From the NCBI RefSeq assembly GCF_017565645.3, contig NZ_CP086136.1, forward strand, positions 5,377,501-5,441,500: a stretch of 64,000 nt of DNA. The letters run 5' to 3'. Origin of the DNA: Bradyrhizobium barranii subsp. barranii. GTDB lineage: Bacteria > Pseudomonadota > Alphaproteobacteria > Rhizobiales > Xanthobacteraceae. The notes under the pieces were generated by a model. That model was not told the origin of the DNA and did not search any database. It was given only the letters and a program-made list of their open reading frames with translations. A program made the position numbers and the translations under genes. Shown piece after piece: positions 1-9,522 of the stretch (the stretch's first letter is position 1; each line of letters begins with the position of its first letter).

Positions 1-1
1 G

Positions 2-331
2 TTTCCCGGACAGATGTCCGGCGGCCAGCAGCAGCGCGTCGCGATCGCACGCGCGCTGACGATGAACCCCAAGGTAATGCTGTTCGACGAGCCGACCTCG
101 GCGCTCGACCCCGAAATGGTCAAGGAAGTGCTCGACACCATGGTCGACCTCGCCGAGGAGGGCATGACTATGCTGGTCGTCACTCACGAAATGGGCTTCG
201 CCCGCGAGGTCGCCAACCGCGTCGTGTTCATGGATGCGGGCCAGATCATCGAGGCCAATACGCCGAACGAGTTCTTCGCCGCTCCCCGGCACGCCCGCAC
301 CAAGCTGTTCTTGAGCCAGATCTTGCGGTGA
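2..331 (+). CDS. Amino-acid ABC transporter ATP-binding protein, C-terminal part
   Basis: This is the 3' end of a gene that starts before the window. It encodes the C-terminal 109 residues of an importer ATPase of the GlnQ/HisP family. The ABC signature LSGGQQQ-type motif (here [15 protein letters not shown]) comes first, then Walker B with the catalytic Glu ([13 protein letters not shown]), the D-loop, and the switch His in VVTHEMGF. The spacing from signature to Walker B and the ending about 75 residues after the D-loop fit polar amino-acid uptake ATPases, which energise import at the inner membrane. The substrate cannot be told because the partner genes lie outside the window. It is followed by an intergenic inverted repeat and the convergent cysK gene. 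Confidence 0.9.
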   Translation, partial: FPGQMSGGQQQRVAIARALTMNPKVMLFDEPTSALDPEMVKEVLDTMVDLAEEGMTMLVVTHEMGFAREVANRVVFMDAGQIIEANTPNEFFAAPRHARTKLFLSQILR

Positions 332-338
332 AGCGAGC

Positions 339-438
339 TGCCGTAGGGTGGGCAAAGGCGCGTCGCGCCGTGCCCACCATCCCTCGGCGATCTTGGCAAG
401 CATGGTGGGCACGCTGACGCTTTGCCCACCCTACGGCA
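339..438. repeat. Intergenic long inverted repeat (Bradyrhizobium-type palindrome)
   Basis: The arms at 339-357 and 420-438 are perfect 19-bp reverse complements, containing CCGTAGGGTGGGCAAAG and its complement. A second inverted pair (GTGCCCACCAT / ATGGTGGGCAC) lies inside. The element separates two convergent genes. As RNA it would fold into one long hairpin, so it could act as a bidirectional transcript end. I know similar GTAGGGTGGGCAAAG palindromes as dispersed intergenic repeats in Bradyrhizobium, but the copy number cannot be checked here. Confidence 0.75.
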
Positions 439-498
439 CCGCGGCTTGGCTCAACTTGAGCCGGACTTGGTAATCCGGGCGGCCGCAACCCTCCCGGC

Positions 499-1533
499 CT
501 AGACGAACGGCGGCTTGATGTTGCTGCGCTTCTCCAGCCATTCCGGCACTGGCAGGTTCTTGGCGCGCATGAAGTCGGCATTGAACAGCTTCGACTGATA
601 GCGGCTGCCGGAATCGCAGAGCACGGTGACGATGGTCTTGCCGGGCCCGAGCTGTTTCGCGAGCCGGATCGCGCCGGCGATGTTGATGCCGGTGGAACCG
701 CCGAGGCACAGGCCTTCGTGCTGGAGCAGCTCGTAGATCACCGTGACGGCTTCCGCGTCGGGAACGAGATAGGCGTCATCCACCTTGGCGCTCTCGACGA
801 TTGCGGTCGCACGGTTGAGGCCGATACCTTCCGTGATCGAGCCGCCCGGCGTCGCCTTGGCGTCGCCGCTCCGGAAATATTCGAACATGCCGGCGCCATG
901 CGGATCGGCGCAGGCGATCCTCACGTTCTTGTTCTTTTCTTTCAGATAGCGGCTGACGCCGGCGAGCGTGCCGCCGCTGCCGACCGAGCAGACGAAGCCG
1001 TCGACCTTGCCGCCGGTCTGCTCCCAGATCTCGGGGCCCGTCGACTCGTAGTGCGCCTTCGCATTGTCGAGGTTGTTCCACTGGTCTGCGAACAGCACGC
1101 CATTGGGCTCGGTCTTGCGCAGCTCGTCGGCGAGCCGGCGGCCGACATGCTGATAATTGTTGGGATTGGCATAGGGCAGGGCCGGCACCTCGATCAGCTC
1201 GGCGCCGCACAGCTTCAGAAAATCCTTCTTCTCCTGGCTCTGCGTCTCCGGGATCACGATCAGCGTGCGGTAGCCGCGCGCGCTCGCCACGACCGCGAGG
1301 CCGATGCCGGTGTTGCCGGCGGTCGCCTCCACCACGAGACCGCCCGGCTTGAGCTCGCCGCGCTTCTCGGCCTCCAGGATCATCCATTTGCCGGCGCGGT
1401 CCTTCACCGACTGGCCCGGATTCATGAACTCGGCCTTGCCCAGAATGGTGCAGCCGGTCAGTTCGGAGGCGCGCTTGAGCTTGATGAGCGGGGTGTTGCC
1501 GATGGCTTCGACAACGTCATTTTTGATGGTCAT
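499..1533 (-). CDS. cysK: Cysteine synthase A (PLP-dependent O-acetylserine sulfhydrylase family)
   Basis: This 344-residue fold-type II PLP enzyme probably makes cysteine from O-acetylserine and sulfide in the cytosol. The PLP-binding Lys is in NPGQSVKDRAG near residue 43. The substrate loop reads EATAGNTGIGLA, where EPTSGNTG is usual. The phosphate-binding loop is GSGGTLAG near residue 185, and the C-terminal PLP-pyridine Ser region reads CDSGSRY. The protein is about 20-30 residues longer than enterobacterial CysK, mainly at the C-terminus. An upstream TTG at 1542 is in frame, but ATG at 1533 is preferred. The Pro-to-Ala and Ser-to-Ala changes in the asparagine loop leave room for a related family member such as a cystathionine beta-synthase-like enzyme. 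Confidence 0.88.
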   Translation of the reverse strand: MTIKNDVVEAIGNTPLIKLKRASELTGCTILGKAEFMNPGQSVKDRAGKWMILEAEKRGELKPGGLVVEATAGNTGIGLAVVASARGYRTLIVIPETQSQEKKDFLKLCGAELIEVPALPYANPNNYQHVGRRLADELRKTEPNGVLFADQWNNLDNAKAHYESTGPEIWEQTGGKVDGFVCSVGSGGTLAGVSRYLKEKNKNVRIACADPHGAGMFEYFRSGDAKATPGGSITEGIGLNRATAIVESAKVDDAYLVPDAEAVTVIYELLQHEGLCLGGSTGINIAGAIRLAKQLGPGKTIVTVLCDSGSRYQSKLFNADFMRAKNLPVPEWLEKRSNIKPPFV

Positions 1534-1628
1534 GTCAGGCAATTACCGGCTGGATCATAGGGTGGCGCGACCCTAAAGTAGGGTGGCGGGCCTTACAAGC
1601 GACCCTTGCAAGCCGACCCCGCAAACCC

Positions 1629-2870
1629 TTATTGCTGCTTTGCGAAGATGACTTGCCGGACGTCGATATTCCCGGACAGGAATCCGGCCTCGCAATAGGA
1701 CAGGTAATACTCCCACAGCCGCCGGAACCGGTCGTCGAAGCCGAGCGGCACGAGGCCCGGCCAGGCCGTCTGGAAGTTATTCCGCCAGGTGGCCAGTGTC
1801 TTGGCATAATCCTGCCCGAAGATGCGCTCGCGAATGACGGGCAGACCGAACCTGTCACCGAGCGACTTGAGCACGGCGGGCGAGGGCAGCATGCCGCCGG
1901 GAAAGACGTAGCGCTGGATGAAGTCCACCTCGCGCCGGTAGCTCTGGAACAGCCTGTCCTGGATGGTGATCGCCTGGATGCCGGCGAGGCCGCCGGGCAG
2001 CAGCCGGTCCCGCAACTGGGCAAAATATTTCGGCCAGAACTGCTCGCCGACGGCCTCGATCATCTCGATCGAGGCGATGCGGTCGTAGCGGTCGCATTCG
2101 TCGCGATAATCCTGAAGACGGATCTCGACCTTGTCGGCAAGGCCCGCCTCGTGAATGCGCTTCTGCGCAAAATCGCGCTGCTCGGTCGAGATCGTGAGGC
2201 CCACCACGCGCGTGCCGAAGGTCTTTGCGGCGAACTCGGCGAAGCCGCCCCAACCGCAGCCGATCTCGAGCAGCGTCTGGTCCGGCTTCAGGTCGAGCGC
2301 CTCGGCGAGCCGGCGGTATTTGTTGGTCTGGGCTGCCGTGAGATCGGAGGTGCTCTCCTCGAACAGCGCCGAGGAATAGGTCATGCCGGGATCGAGCCAG
2401 GCCGAATAGAACGCGTTGCCGATGTCGTAATGGGCATGGATGTTGCGCCGCGCCTGGCGGCGGGTGTTGCGGTTGAACCAGTGCTGCAGCAGTTGGACGA
2501 ACCGCATCAGCGGCTTGTCGTTCAGCATGGCCTGGATGAGATCGTGGTTGACGCAGAACAGGTAGAGGAATTGCGTCAGGTCCGGCGTATCCCAGTCGCC
2601 GGCGAGATAGGCCTCCGCGATGCCGATGTCGCCGCCGTTGATGAGGCGCGACGCGAAGCCGTAATTGTGCAGCCGCATCGCCGCATTCGGGCCCGGCTCC
2701 TGGCCGCCGAGGCGGATCACGCGTCCGTCGGGCAGGGTGACGTCGAGCGTTCCTCGCCGCAGCCGCGCGCCAAAACTGAGTGCGAGCCGAACGATGCGCG
2801 GCAGATCGGCAAGCACTGTGTCTATGGTGTCTGACGTCACCGAGATGGTATGCGACATCGGCAGATCCAT
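1629..2870 (-). CDS. cfa: Cyclopropane-fatty-acyl-phospholipid synthase
   Basis: This protein of about 413 residues adds a methylene group from S-adenosylmethionine to unsaturated acyl chains of membrane phospholipids. An N-terminal lipid-binding region precedes the Rossmann methyltransferase domain. SAM motif I reads LLEIGCGWGGFAEFAA near residue 205 and is followed by VVGLTIS. The family stretch YDIGNAFYSAWLDPGMTYS, near residue 150, is highly characteristic. The C-terminal part, with YEYYLSYCEAGF, is also as expected for the family. An in-frame GTG precedes the ATG at 2870, and a later ATG (MSHT) is possible. The gene is probably monocistronic; the next gene upstream is divergent and more than 600 bp away. 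Confidence 0.93.
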   Translation of the reverse strand: MDLPMSHTISVTSDTIDTVLADLPRIVRLALSFGARLRRGTLDVTLPDGRVIRLGGQEPGPNAAMRLHNYGFASRLINGGDIGIAEAYLAGDWDTPDLTQFLYLFCVNHDLIQAMLNDKPLMRFVQLLQHWFNRNTRRQARRNIHAHYDIGNAFYSAWLDPGMTYSSALFEESTSDLTAAQTNKYRRLAEALDLKPDQTLLEIGCGWGGFAEFAAKTFGTRVVGLTISTEQRDFAQKRIHEAGLADKVEIRLQDYRDECDRYDRIASIEMIEAVGEQFWPKYFAQLRDRLLPGGLAGIQAITIQDRLFQSYRREVDFIQRYVFPGGMLPSPAVLKSLGDRFGLPVIRERIFGQDYAKTLATWRNNFQTAWPGLVPLGFDDRFRRLWEYYLSYCEAGFLSGNIDVRQVIFAKQQ

Positions 2871-3494
2871 CACCTGAACGGATACTGTCCGACCGCGAGC
2901 CAGGCGCCCCCATACGCCTCATATCGCTGGACCCGAGGGCGCCCCGCAAACGGTCAGCGTCGAATCATGCGCATGATATAGGTGCGCGCTGCGCCGGTCG
3001 CCAAGGGGCTGGCGGGGTACCTCCGGCAGTCCACCGCCGTGTGCACAGTGCGATTGCAGGCCTAGCGCGCCGTGCGCTCAGCCAAGGCCGGGGAAGCTGC
3101 GGTGCGCCGCGGCGCAGGTTTCGGTGGAGCGGCTGCCGGGACCGGTGGTCCTAGCGTCGGCGTAGCGGCAATATCACATGAAATCTTGGTAAGCTAGAAT
3201 GCGCATCGGAGCGAGGCTGGAATGCGAAAAAGCTCTGTGAGACAGGGATATTTTGTATTTGTGAGAGCTCGCAATCGACGCATTCGAGGCCGCATTTCGC
3301 AGGTGCGGGACTGTCCCCCTGTTCCGCGCCCCGCTAGTATGAACTTCAGGTTCCGCAGAAAGCATCACGGCTGTGAACGAGTTACATAAACGCCCCCGGC
3401 CGTCCCGCCACGAATCGGTTAATCCGGCTCTGCGGTGGCGGATCTATCTGCCCGGCGGGGGGTGGATGTGACACAGGATGGTCCTGCGGTCGCC
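2871..3494. other. Intergenic region between divergent genes
   Basis: This stretch of about 620 bp separates divergent cfa and the RND pump operon, so both promoters should lie here. The part from 3160 to 3420 is less GC-rich than the rest, with runs such as GATATTTTGTATTTG. Short open frames occur but none has a convincing start or a protein-like composition. I recognise no RNA gene or repeat. Confidence 0.5.
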
Positions 3495-4946
3495 ATGAGG
3501 CGATCTCCCAGCCTTACGTTCCGGACGTCGCGCGCGGCGCGATGGGCTGCCGTGGCGTGCCTTGCCGCCAGTTCAGGCGCCTGCGTGCTGACGCAGGATT
3601 TGCCCGATCCCGCACTCGATGTTCCCACGCAGTACAAATACGCGGGCAAGCCGGATGCGCCGCCGTCGCTGGATTGGTGGCGCGGCTTTCGCTCCGCGGA
3701 GCTGACGCAACTGATGGAGGAGGCGCAGACTGTCAATCTCGACATCGCCGCCGCCGTCTCGCGCATCGTCCAGGCCGACGCCCAGGCGCGGCAGGCAGGC
3801 GCTGCGCTGCTGCCGAGCCTGTCGGGCGGCGGATCGGAAACCTATTCACGCACCTCGGGTTCGAGCGCCTCGGGCCTGTCCATCGGCGGCCGCGAGGTCG
3901 TCAACTATTCGGCGTCGCTGAGCGCGAGCTACCAGCTCGACTTTTGGGGCCAGAACCGCGATGCGCTGCAAACGGCGGAAGAGACGGCGAATGCCAACCG
4001 TTTCGATCGTGACGTCGTCGCCCTGACGACGCTCGCCGGCGTCGCCAACGCCTATTTCCAGGTGCTGGCCTCGCAGGACCGGCTGCGCACCGCCCAGAGC
4101 AATATCGCCAGCGCGCAGCGGATCCTTGATGCCATTCGCGAGCGCCGCAAGGCCGGCACCGGGACCGATCTCGACGTCGCCCAGCAGGAGAGCGTGGTCG
4201 CCAACCAGAAGGCGCTGGTGCCGCCGCTGCGCCAGACGCTCGACCAGAACGTCAACGCGCTCGCCGTGCTGGTGTCGCGGCCGCCGGAGAGCGTCCGCGT
4301 GCTCGGCGGCTCGCTGAACAAGATCGCCATCCCGCGCGTCACGCCCGGCCTGCCGTCGGAGCTTTTGACGCAGCGGCCCGACATCCGCCGCCAGGAAGCA
4401 CAGCTCGCCTCGGCGACCGCGAACATCGGCAATGCCCGCGCGCAGTTCTTTCCGACGATCCAGCTCACCGGCAATGGCGGCTATCAGAGCTCGGCGCTGG
4501 TCTCGCTGTTCCAGCCGCATGCGGCCTTCTTCCAGCTCGTCGGCAGCGCCACGCAGCCGATCTTCGACGGCGGCAAGATCCTCGGCAATTTCGAATTCGC
4601 CAAGGCGCGGCAGGACGAGTTGCTCCAGACCTACCGCAAGACCATCATCCAGTCGTTTGCGGACGTCGACAACGCGCTGTATTCGATCAAGCAGACCACG
4701 ATCAAGCTACAATTGCAGCGCGATGTCGTTACGTCGTCGAAGCGCGCCTTCGATCTCGCCGAGCAGCAATTGCGCGCCGGCACGGCCGACATCGTGACTG
4801 TGCTGAACGTCCAGCAGACACTATTTCAGGCCGAAGATGCGTTGTGGCAGGCCCAACTCGCACGGCTTCTCGCCATCGTCAGCCTGTATCAGGCGCTCGG
4901 CGGCGGCTGGGAGCCGCGAATGGAGAAACCGGTCAATGCTCTTTAA
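3495..4946 (+). CDS. RND efflux outer-membrane lipoprotein (NodT/OprM family)
   Basis: This is the outer-membrane channel of a tripartite RND efflux pump, 483 residues from the chosen start. An ATG at 3495 gives a basic N-terminus, a hydrophobic segment and a lipobox (ASSGAC), which is the classical lipoprotein signal; the in-frame ATG at 3435 would bury that signal. Two outer-membrane-efflux-protein repeats follow, with the typical SYQLDFWGQNRD segment in the first half, RRKAGTGTDLDVAQQE and LLTQRPDIRRQEA in the middle, and LRAGTADIVTVLNVQQTL near the end. It is the first gene of a four-gene operon and overlaps the adaptor gene by 11 bp. Confidence 0.93.
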   Translation: MRRSPSLTFRTSRAARWAAVACLAASSGACVLTQDLPDPALDVPTQYKYAGKPDAPPSLDWWRGFRSAELTQLMEEAQTVNLDIAAAVSRIVQADAQARQAGAALLPSLSGGGSETYSRTSGSSASGLSIGGREVVNYSASLSASYQLDFWGQNRDALQTAEETANANRFDRDVVALTTLAGVANAYFQVLASQDRLRTAQSNIASAQRILDAIRERRKAGTGTDLDVAQQESVVANQKALVPPLRQTLDQNVNALAVLVSRPPESVRVLGGSLNKIAIPRVTPGLPSELLTQRPDIRRQEAQLASATANIGNARAQFFPTIQLTGNGGYQSSALVSLFQPHAAFFQLVGSATQPIFDGGKILGNFEFAKARQDELLQTYRKTIIQSFADVDNALYSIKQTTIKLQLQRDVVTSSKRAFDLAEQQLRAGTADIVTVLNVQQTLFQAEDALWQAQLARLLAIVSLYQALGGGWEPRMEKPVNAL

Positions 4947-6336
4947 GCCGGATACGAAGGAAGGCGCGAAGGAAGGGACGGCGAAGAAATCGCGCGGCCG
5001 CGGCTTCGTCATGACCCTGATCACGCTCGCCATCCTTGGCGGGCTCGGCTATTTCGGCTGGACCGTCTGGCACCAGCAGCCACAGCAGGCGAATGGCCGC
5101 AACCAGCGGCCCGATCTGCCGGTGCCGGTGCTGGCGGCGACACCCCGCATCCAGGACGTCCCGGTCTATCTCGACGGCGTGGGTGCGATCCGCGCGCTCA
5201 ACACAGTGACCGTGCGCTCGCAGGTCGACGGCAAGCTGATCGCCGTGAAATTCACCGAGGGCCAGGACGTCAAGAAGGGCGACGTGCTCGGCGAGATCGA
5301 TCCCGCGCTCTACCAGGCGACGTATGATCAGGCCGTCGCTAAGAAAGCGCAGGACGAGGCGCAGCTCGCCAACCAGCGCATCGACCTTACGCGCTACGAG
5401 CAGTTGGCTGCCTCCAACGCGGGCTCCAAACAACAGGCAGACACCCAGCGCGCGCTGGTCGCGCAGACCGAGGCGCTGGTGAAGGCCGACCAGGCCGCGA
5501 TCGACAATGCGGCGGCGACGTTGAGCTACACCAAGATCGTGGCGCCGCTTTCGGGCCGCGCCGGCCTGCGGCAGGTCGACCAGGGCAACATCATCCACGC
5601 CGCCGACGCCACGGGCCTCCTGGTGATCACGCAATTGCAGCCGATCGCGGTGTGGTTCAGCCTGCCGCAGCAGCAGATCATGCGCGTCAACGCGGCGGCG
5701 TCGAAGGGCACGCTCGCGGTCGACGTGTTCGGCAATGACGGCATCACCGTGATCGACACCGGCAAGCTGACCGGCATCGACAACCAGGTCGACCAGACCA
5801 CCGGCACGCTCAAGCTCAAGGCGGAATTCCCCAACGCCAATTACCAGCTCTGGCCGGGCCAGTTCGTCAATGTCCGCCTCAAGGTCGAGACCTTGATGCA
5901 GGCGCTGGTGGTGCCGACATCGGCGGTGCAGCGCGGACCGATCGGCACCTTCAGCTACGTCATCGGCGAGGACAATGTCGTCTCCGCCAAGCCGGTGACC
6001 GTGACCCAGCAGAACGAGCATGACGCCGTCATTGCCAGCGGCTTGTCGCCGACCGACAAGGTCGTCACGACGGGCTTTGCCAATCTGTCCGACGGCTCCA
6101 AGGTGGTCGTCGGCCGCGATGACCAGACACCGTCGGCCGATCTCGCCCCGCGCAAGCGCACGCGCGGCCCGGACGGCCAGAAGAAGGATGGGCAGGCCAA
6201 GGACGGGCAAAAGGACGGACAGGGCAAGGACGGCGAGCACCGCGCCAAGAGGAGCAGCAGCGAAGGCGACCAGAAGGGGCAGACCGGACCGGCATCGGGG
6301 CCGGGGGCATCGGGACCTGGAGCCAAGCAGCCATGA
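4936..6336 (+). CDS. RND efflux periplasmic adaptor (HlyD/MdtA family)
   Basis: This 466-residue membrane-fusion protein bridges the inner-membrane RND permeases and the outer-membrane channel. An N-terminal membrane anchor (MTLITLAILGGLGYFGW) follows a charged cytosolic tail. Next come the lipoyl half-motif (VRSQVDGKLIAVKFTEGQDV), the alpha-hairpin, the second lipoyl half and the beta-barrel domain (LWPGQFVNVRL). The last 70 residues are unusual: a Lys/Asp/Gln-rich tail with several KDGQ repeats and then a Pro/Gly/Ser-rich end, probably disordered in the periplasm. The start at 4936 overlaps the upstream gene; the longer open frame lacks a sensible N-terminus. Close relatives are MdtA-type adaptors. 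Confidence 0.92.
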   Translation: MLFKPDTKEGAKEGTAKKSRGRGFVMTLITLAILGGLGYFGWTVWHQQPQQANGRNQRPDLPVPVLAATPRIQDVPVYLDGVGAIRALNTVTVRSQVDGKLIAVKFTEGQDVKKGDVLGEIDPALYQATYDQAVAKKAQDEAQLANQRIDLTRYEQLAASNAGSKQQADTQRALVAQTEALVKADQAAIDNAAATLSYTKIVAPLSGRAGLRQVDQGNIIHAADATGLLVITQLQPIAVWFSLPQQQIMRVNAAASKGTLAVDVFGNDGITVIDTGKLTGIDNQVDQTTGTLKLKAEFPNANYQLWPGQFVNVRLKVETLMQALVVPTSAVQRGPIGTFSYVIGEDNVVSAKPVTVTQQNEHDAVIASGLSPTDKVVTTGFANLSDGSKVVVGRDDQTPSADLAPRKRTRGPDGQKKDGQAKDGQKDGQGKDGEHRAKRSSSEGDQKGQTGPASGPGASGPGAKQP

Positions 6337-6372
6337 TCCCGACAACAGCCGCCTGAGCGGCAGGCATATCCC

Positions 6373-9300
6373 ATGGGCGTCTCCGAACCCTTCATCCGCC
6401 GCCCGATCGCGACCTCGCTGCTCGGCATCGCCCTGCTGATCGGGGGCGCGCTCGGCTATTTCTCGCTGCCGGTCTCGGCGCTGCCGCAGGTCGATTTCCC
6501 GACCGTGCAGGTGTCGACGCAGCTTCCGGGCGCGAGCCCCGACGTGATCGCCTCGCTGATCACCGCGCCGCTGGAACGGCAGCTCGGCCAGATCCCGTCG
6601 CTGACGGCGATGAACTCGACGAGCTCGTTCGGCGTCAGCCAGATCTCGCTCCAGTTCGATCTCAACCGCGACATCGACGGCGCGACCCAGGACGTGCAGG
6701 CCGCGATCAACGCGGCGGCCGGCGTGCTGCCCAAGACGCTGCCTTATCCGCCGACCTACGCCAAGGTGAACCCGGCGGACGCACCGGTGATGACCCTGGC
6801 GCTTCGCTCCGACACGATCTCGCTGCGGGCGATGAGCGACATCGCCGACACGCTTCTGGCGCAGCGGCTGAGCCAGATCTCCGGCGTCGGCCGGGTCTCG
6901 GTGCTAGGTGGGCTGAAGCCGGCCGTGCGCATCCAGGCGGATCTGGCGCGCCTTGCCGCCTATGGCATCGCCATGGAGGATCTGCGCACCGCGATCTCCA
7001 ATGCCAACGTCTCCGGGCCAAAAGGCTCGCTCGACGGCGCGCAGCAATCCTACCTCATCGCCGCCAACGACCAGATCGCCGCCGCCGACGCCTACAAGCC
7101 TGTTATCATCGCCTACCGCAACGGCTCCCCGGTCACGATCGGCGACGTCGCGCAGATCGTGGATGGCCTCGAGAACGACCGCACCGGCGGCTGGTACCAG
7201 GGCACGCCGGCGGTCATCATCGACATCCAGCGCCAGCCCGGCGCCAACGTCATTGATGTCGTCAGCCAGATCCGGGCGGAAATCCCAAAAGTCCAGCGCG
7301 CCATTCCGGCCGGCGTGAACCTCACCATCGTCTCCGACCGCACCGTCACGATCCGCGCCTCGGTCCGCGACGTGCAGTTCACCCTGATCCTCAGCGTCGT
7401 CTTGGTGACGCTGGTGGTGCTGCTGTTCCTGCGCTCGCTGCGGGCCACGCTGATCGCGGGCGTCGCGCTGCCGCTGTCGCTGATCACCAGCTTCGGCATC
7501 ATGTATTTCGCCGGCTTCAGCCTCGACAATCTGTCGCTGATGGCGCTCACCATCGGCACCGGCTTCGTCGTCGACGACGCCATCGTCATGATCGAGAACA
7601 TCGTCCGCCACATGGAGAACGGCGATAGCGCGATGGAGGCCTCGCTGAAGGGGGCCAGCGAAATCGGCTTCACCGTGATCTCGCTGACGGTGTCGTTGAT
7701 CGCGGTGTTCATCCCGCTGCTGTTCATGTCCGGCCTCGTCGGGCGCATGTTCCGCGAATTCGCGCTGACGCTGACGATCGCGGTCGTGACCTCGGCCGTG
7801 GTCTCGCTGACGCTGACGCCGATGATGTGCTCGCGGCTGCTCAAGCACGCCCATGAGGAACTGGCGGTGCCGGGATTGGCCGCGATCAGCCGCTTCATCG
7901 ATAGCACCGTCGAGTTCTATCACCGGACGCTGCTCTGGGTCCTGGAACGCCAGCGCGCCACGCTGCTCGTGACATTTGCGACCCTGGTCGCGACCCTCGT
8001 CCTCTACGTCGTCGCGCCAAAGGGCTTTCTGCCGCTTCAGGACACCGCCTCGATCACGGCGGTGACGGAGGCGGGACCCGACGTGTCGTTCGCCGAGATG
8101 CAGAAGCGTCAGGCCGAGGCGGCCGATGCCATCAAGGCCGATCCTGATGTGGTCGGCGTGGTCTCGGTGATCGGGGCGGGCTCGGTCAACCCGACCACCA
8201 ATGTCGGGCGCCTGGTCATGACCTTGAAGCCGCGCGGCGAGCGGCGCGACGACGTCAGCGCGGTCGTGACCCGGCTGAAGGAACGGGTGTCGGCCATCCC
8301 CGGCATGACCGTCTATTTCCAGCCGGTGCAGGACGTGCAGATCTCGACCCAGTCGAGCCGTTCGCAGTACCAGTACACGCTGACCGGGACCGATGCGACG
8401 CTGGTGTCGGAATGGGCGCGCAAGCTTGTTGCCGAGATGCGGCGCGATCCGCTGTTCCGCGACGTCTCCTCGGAGGCGCAGGAGGGCGGCCTGCGGGCGC
8501 AGCTCGATGTGGACCGGACCCGGGCCGGACAGCTCGGCGTGAGTCTGCAAGGAATCACCGACACGCTCAACGATGCGTTCGCGCAGCGGCAGATCTCGAC
8601 AATCTACGGCCAGGCCAACCAGTACCGCGTGGTGCTGGAGGCGCTGCCGATGTACCAGCGCGATCCCTCGATCCTGTCGAAGCTGTATCTCCCGGGCGCG
8701 GCGAGCAGCATCGTGGGCGCGCCCAACGCCCAGGTGCCGCTCTCGGCCGTGGCGACGCTGAAGCGCACCACGGCGCCGCTCGCGATCTCGCACCAGGCGC
8801 AGTTCCCGTCGATCTCGCTCAGCTTCAACCTCGCCCCGGGCGCCGCGCTCGGCGACGCCGTCGAGGCGGTGAAGACGATCGAGACCCGGATCGAGATGCC
8901 CAACAGCATCGTCGGCGTCTATGCCGGCGACGCCGCCGAATTCGCCAAGGCGCTCGCCGGCCAGCCCTGGCTGCTGCTCGCCGCCGTGATCACGATCTAC
9001 ATCGTGCTGGGCGTGCTCTATGAGAGCTACATCCACCCGATCACCATCCTGTCGACGCTGCCCTCGGCCGGCGTCGGCGCGATCCTGGCGCTGATGCTGT
9101 GCGGGCAGGACCTCTCGGTGATCGGCCTGATCGGCATTATCCTGCTGATGGGCATCGTCAAGAAGAACGCGATCATGATGATCGACTTCGCGCTCGAGGC
9201 CGAGCGCCGGCAGGGGATGTCGCCGAACGAGGCGATCGTGCAGGCCTGTCTCTTGCGCTTCCGTCCGATCATGATGACGACGCTGGCGGCGCTGTTCGGC

Positions 9301-9522
9301 GCGCTGCCGCTCGCAATCGAGAGCGGCACCGGCGCCGAGCTGCGCTTTCCGCTCGGCATCTCCATCATCGGCGGCCTGCTGCTGAGCCAACTGCTGACGC
9401 TCTACACCACGCCCGTGATCTACCTGGCGCTCGACCGCATCAACCGACGCCTCGAGCAGGCGCTGCCACCGGCTGAATCCGACGGCCCGCCGGTCGCGGG
9501 CGCGACCGAGGGGATGCAGTGA
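6373..9522 (+). CDS. RND multidrug efflux permease, first of two (MdtB-like)
   Basis: This 1049-residue inner-membrane proton-driven exporter has the usual twelve-helix RND layout with two large periplasmic loops. The N-terminus MGVSEPFIRRPIATSLLGIAL is the standard first helix. TM4 carries the proton-relay Asp pair in GFVVDDAIVMIENI near residue 398, and TM10 the essential Lys in MGIVKKNAIMMIDFAL near residue 927. The GFLPLQDT motif and the family C-terminus are present. It sits 36 bp after the adaptor gene and overlaps the second permease by one base. Two different permeases with one adaptor resemble MdtABC/MuxABC systems, where the permeases form a heteromeric trimer. Substrates are unknown. 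Confidence 0.94.
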   Translation: MGVSEPFIRRPIATSLLGIALLIGGALGYFSLPVSALPQVDFPTVQVSTQLPGASPDVIASLITAPLERQLGQIPSLTAMNSTSSFGVSQISLQFDLNRDIDGATQDVQAAINAAAGVLPKTLPYPPTYAKVNPADAPVMTLALRSDTISLRAMSDIADTLLAQRLSQISGVGRVSVLGGLKPAVRIQADLARLAAYGIAMEDLRTAISNANVSGPKGSLDGAQQSYLIAANDQIAAADAYKPVIIAYRNGSPVTIGDVAQIVDGLENDRTGGWYQGTPAVIIDIQRQPGANVIDVVSQIRAEIPKVQRAIPAGVNLTIVSDRTVTIRASVRDVQFTLILSVVLVTLVVLLFLRSLRATLIAGVALPLSLITSFGIMYFAGFSLDNLSLMALTIGTGFVVDDAIVMIENIVRHMENGDSAMEASLKGASEIGFTVISLTVSLIAVFIPLLFMSGLVGRMFREFALTLTIAVVTSAVVSLTLTPMMCSRLLKHAHEELAVPGLAAISRFIDSTVEFYHRTLLWVLERQRATLLVTFATLVATLVLYVVAPKGFLPLQDTASITAVTEAGPDVSFAEMQKRQAEAADAIKADPDVVGVVSVIGAGSVNPTTNVGRLVMTLKPRGERRDDVSAVVTRLKERVSAIPGMTVYFQPVQDVQISTQSSRSQYQYTLTGTDATLVSEWARKLVAEMRRDPLFRDVSSEAQEGGLRAQLDVDRTRAGQLGVSLQGITDTLNDAFAQRQISTIYGQANQYRVVLEALPMYQRDPSILSKLYLPGAASSIVGAPNAQVPLSAVATLKRTTAPLAISHQAQFPSISLSFNLAPGAALGDAVEAVKTIETRIEMPNSIVGVYAGDAAEFAKALAGQPWLLLAAVITIYIVLGVLYESYIHPITILSTLPSAGVGAILALMLCGQDLSVIGLIGIILLMGIVKKNAIMMIDFALEAERRQGMSPNEAIVQACLLRFRPIMMTTLAALFGALPLAIESGTGAELRFPLGISIIGGLLLSQLLTLYTTPVIYLALDRINRRLEQALPPAESDGPPVAGATEGMQ

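Noticed and set aside
3174..3368. A 64-codon minus-strand frame between cfa and the RND operon
   Set aside because: It has no ribosome binding site, its composition is not protein-like, and it has no support from neighbours.
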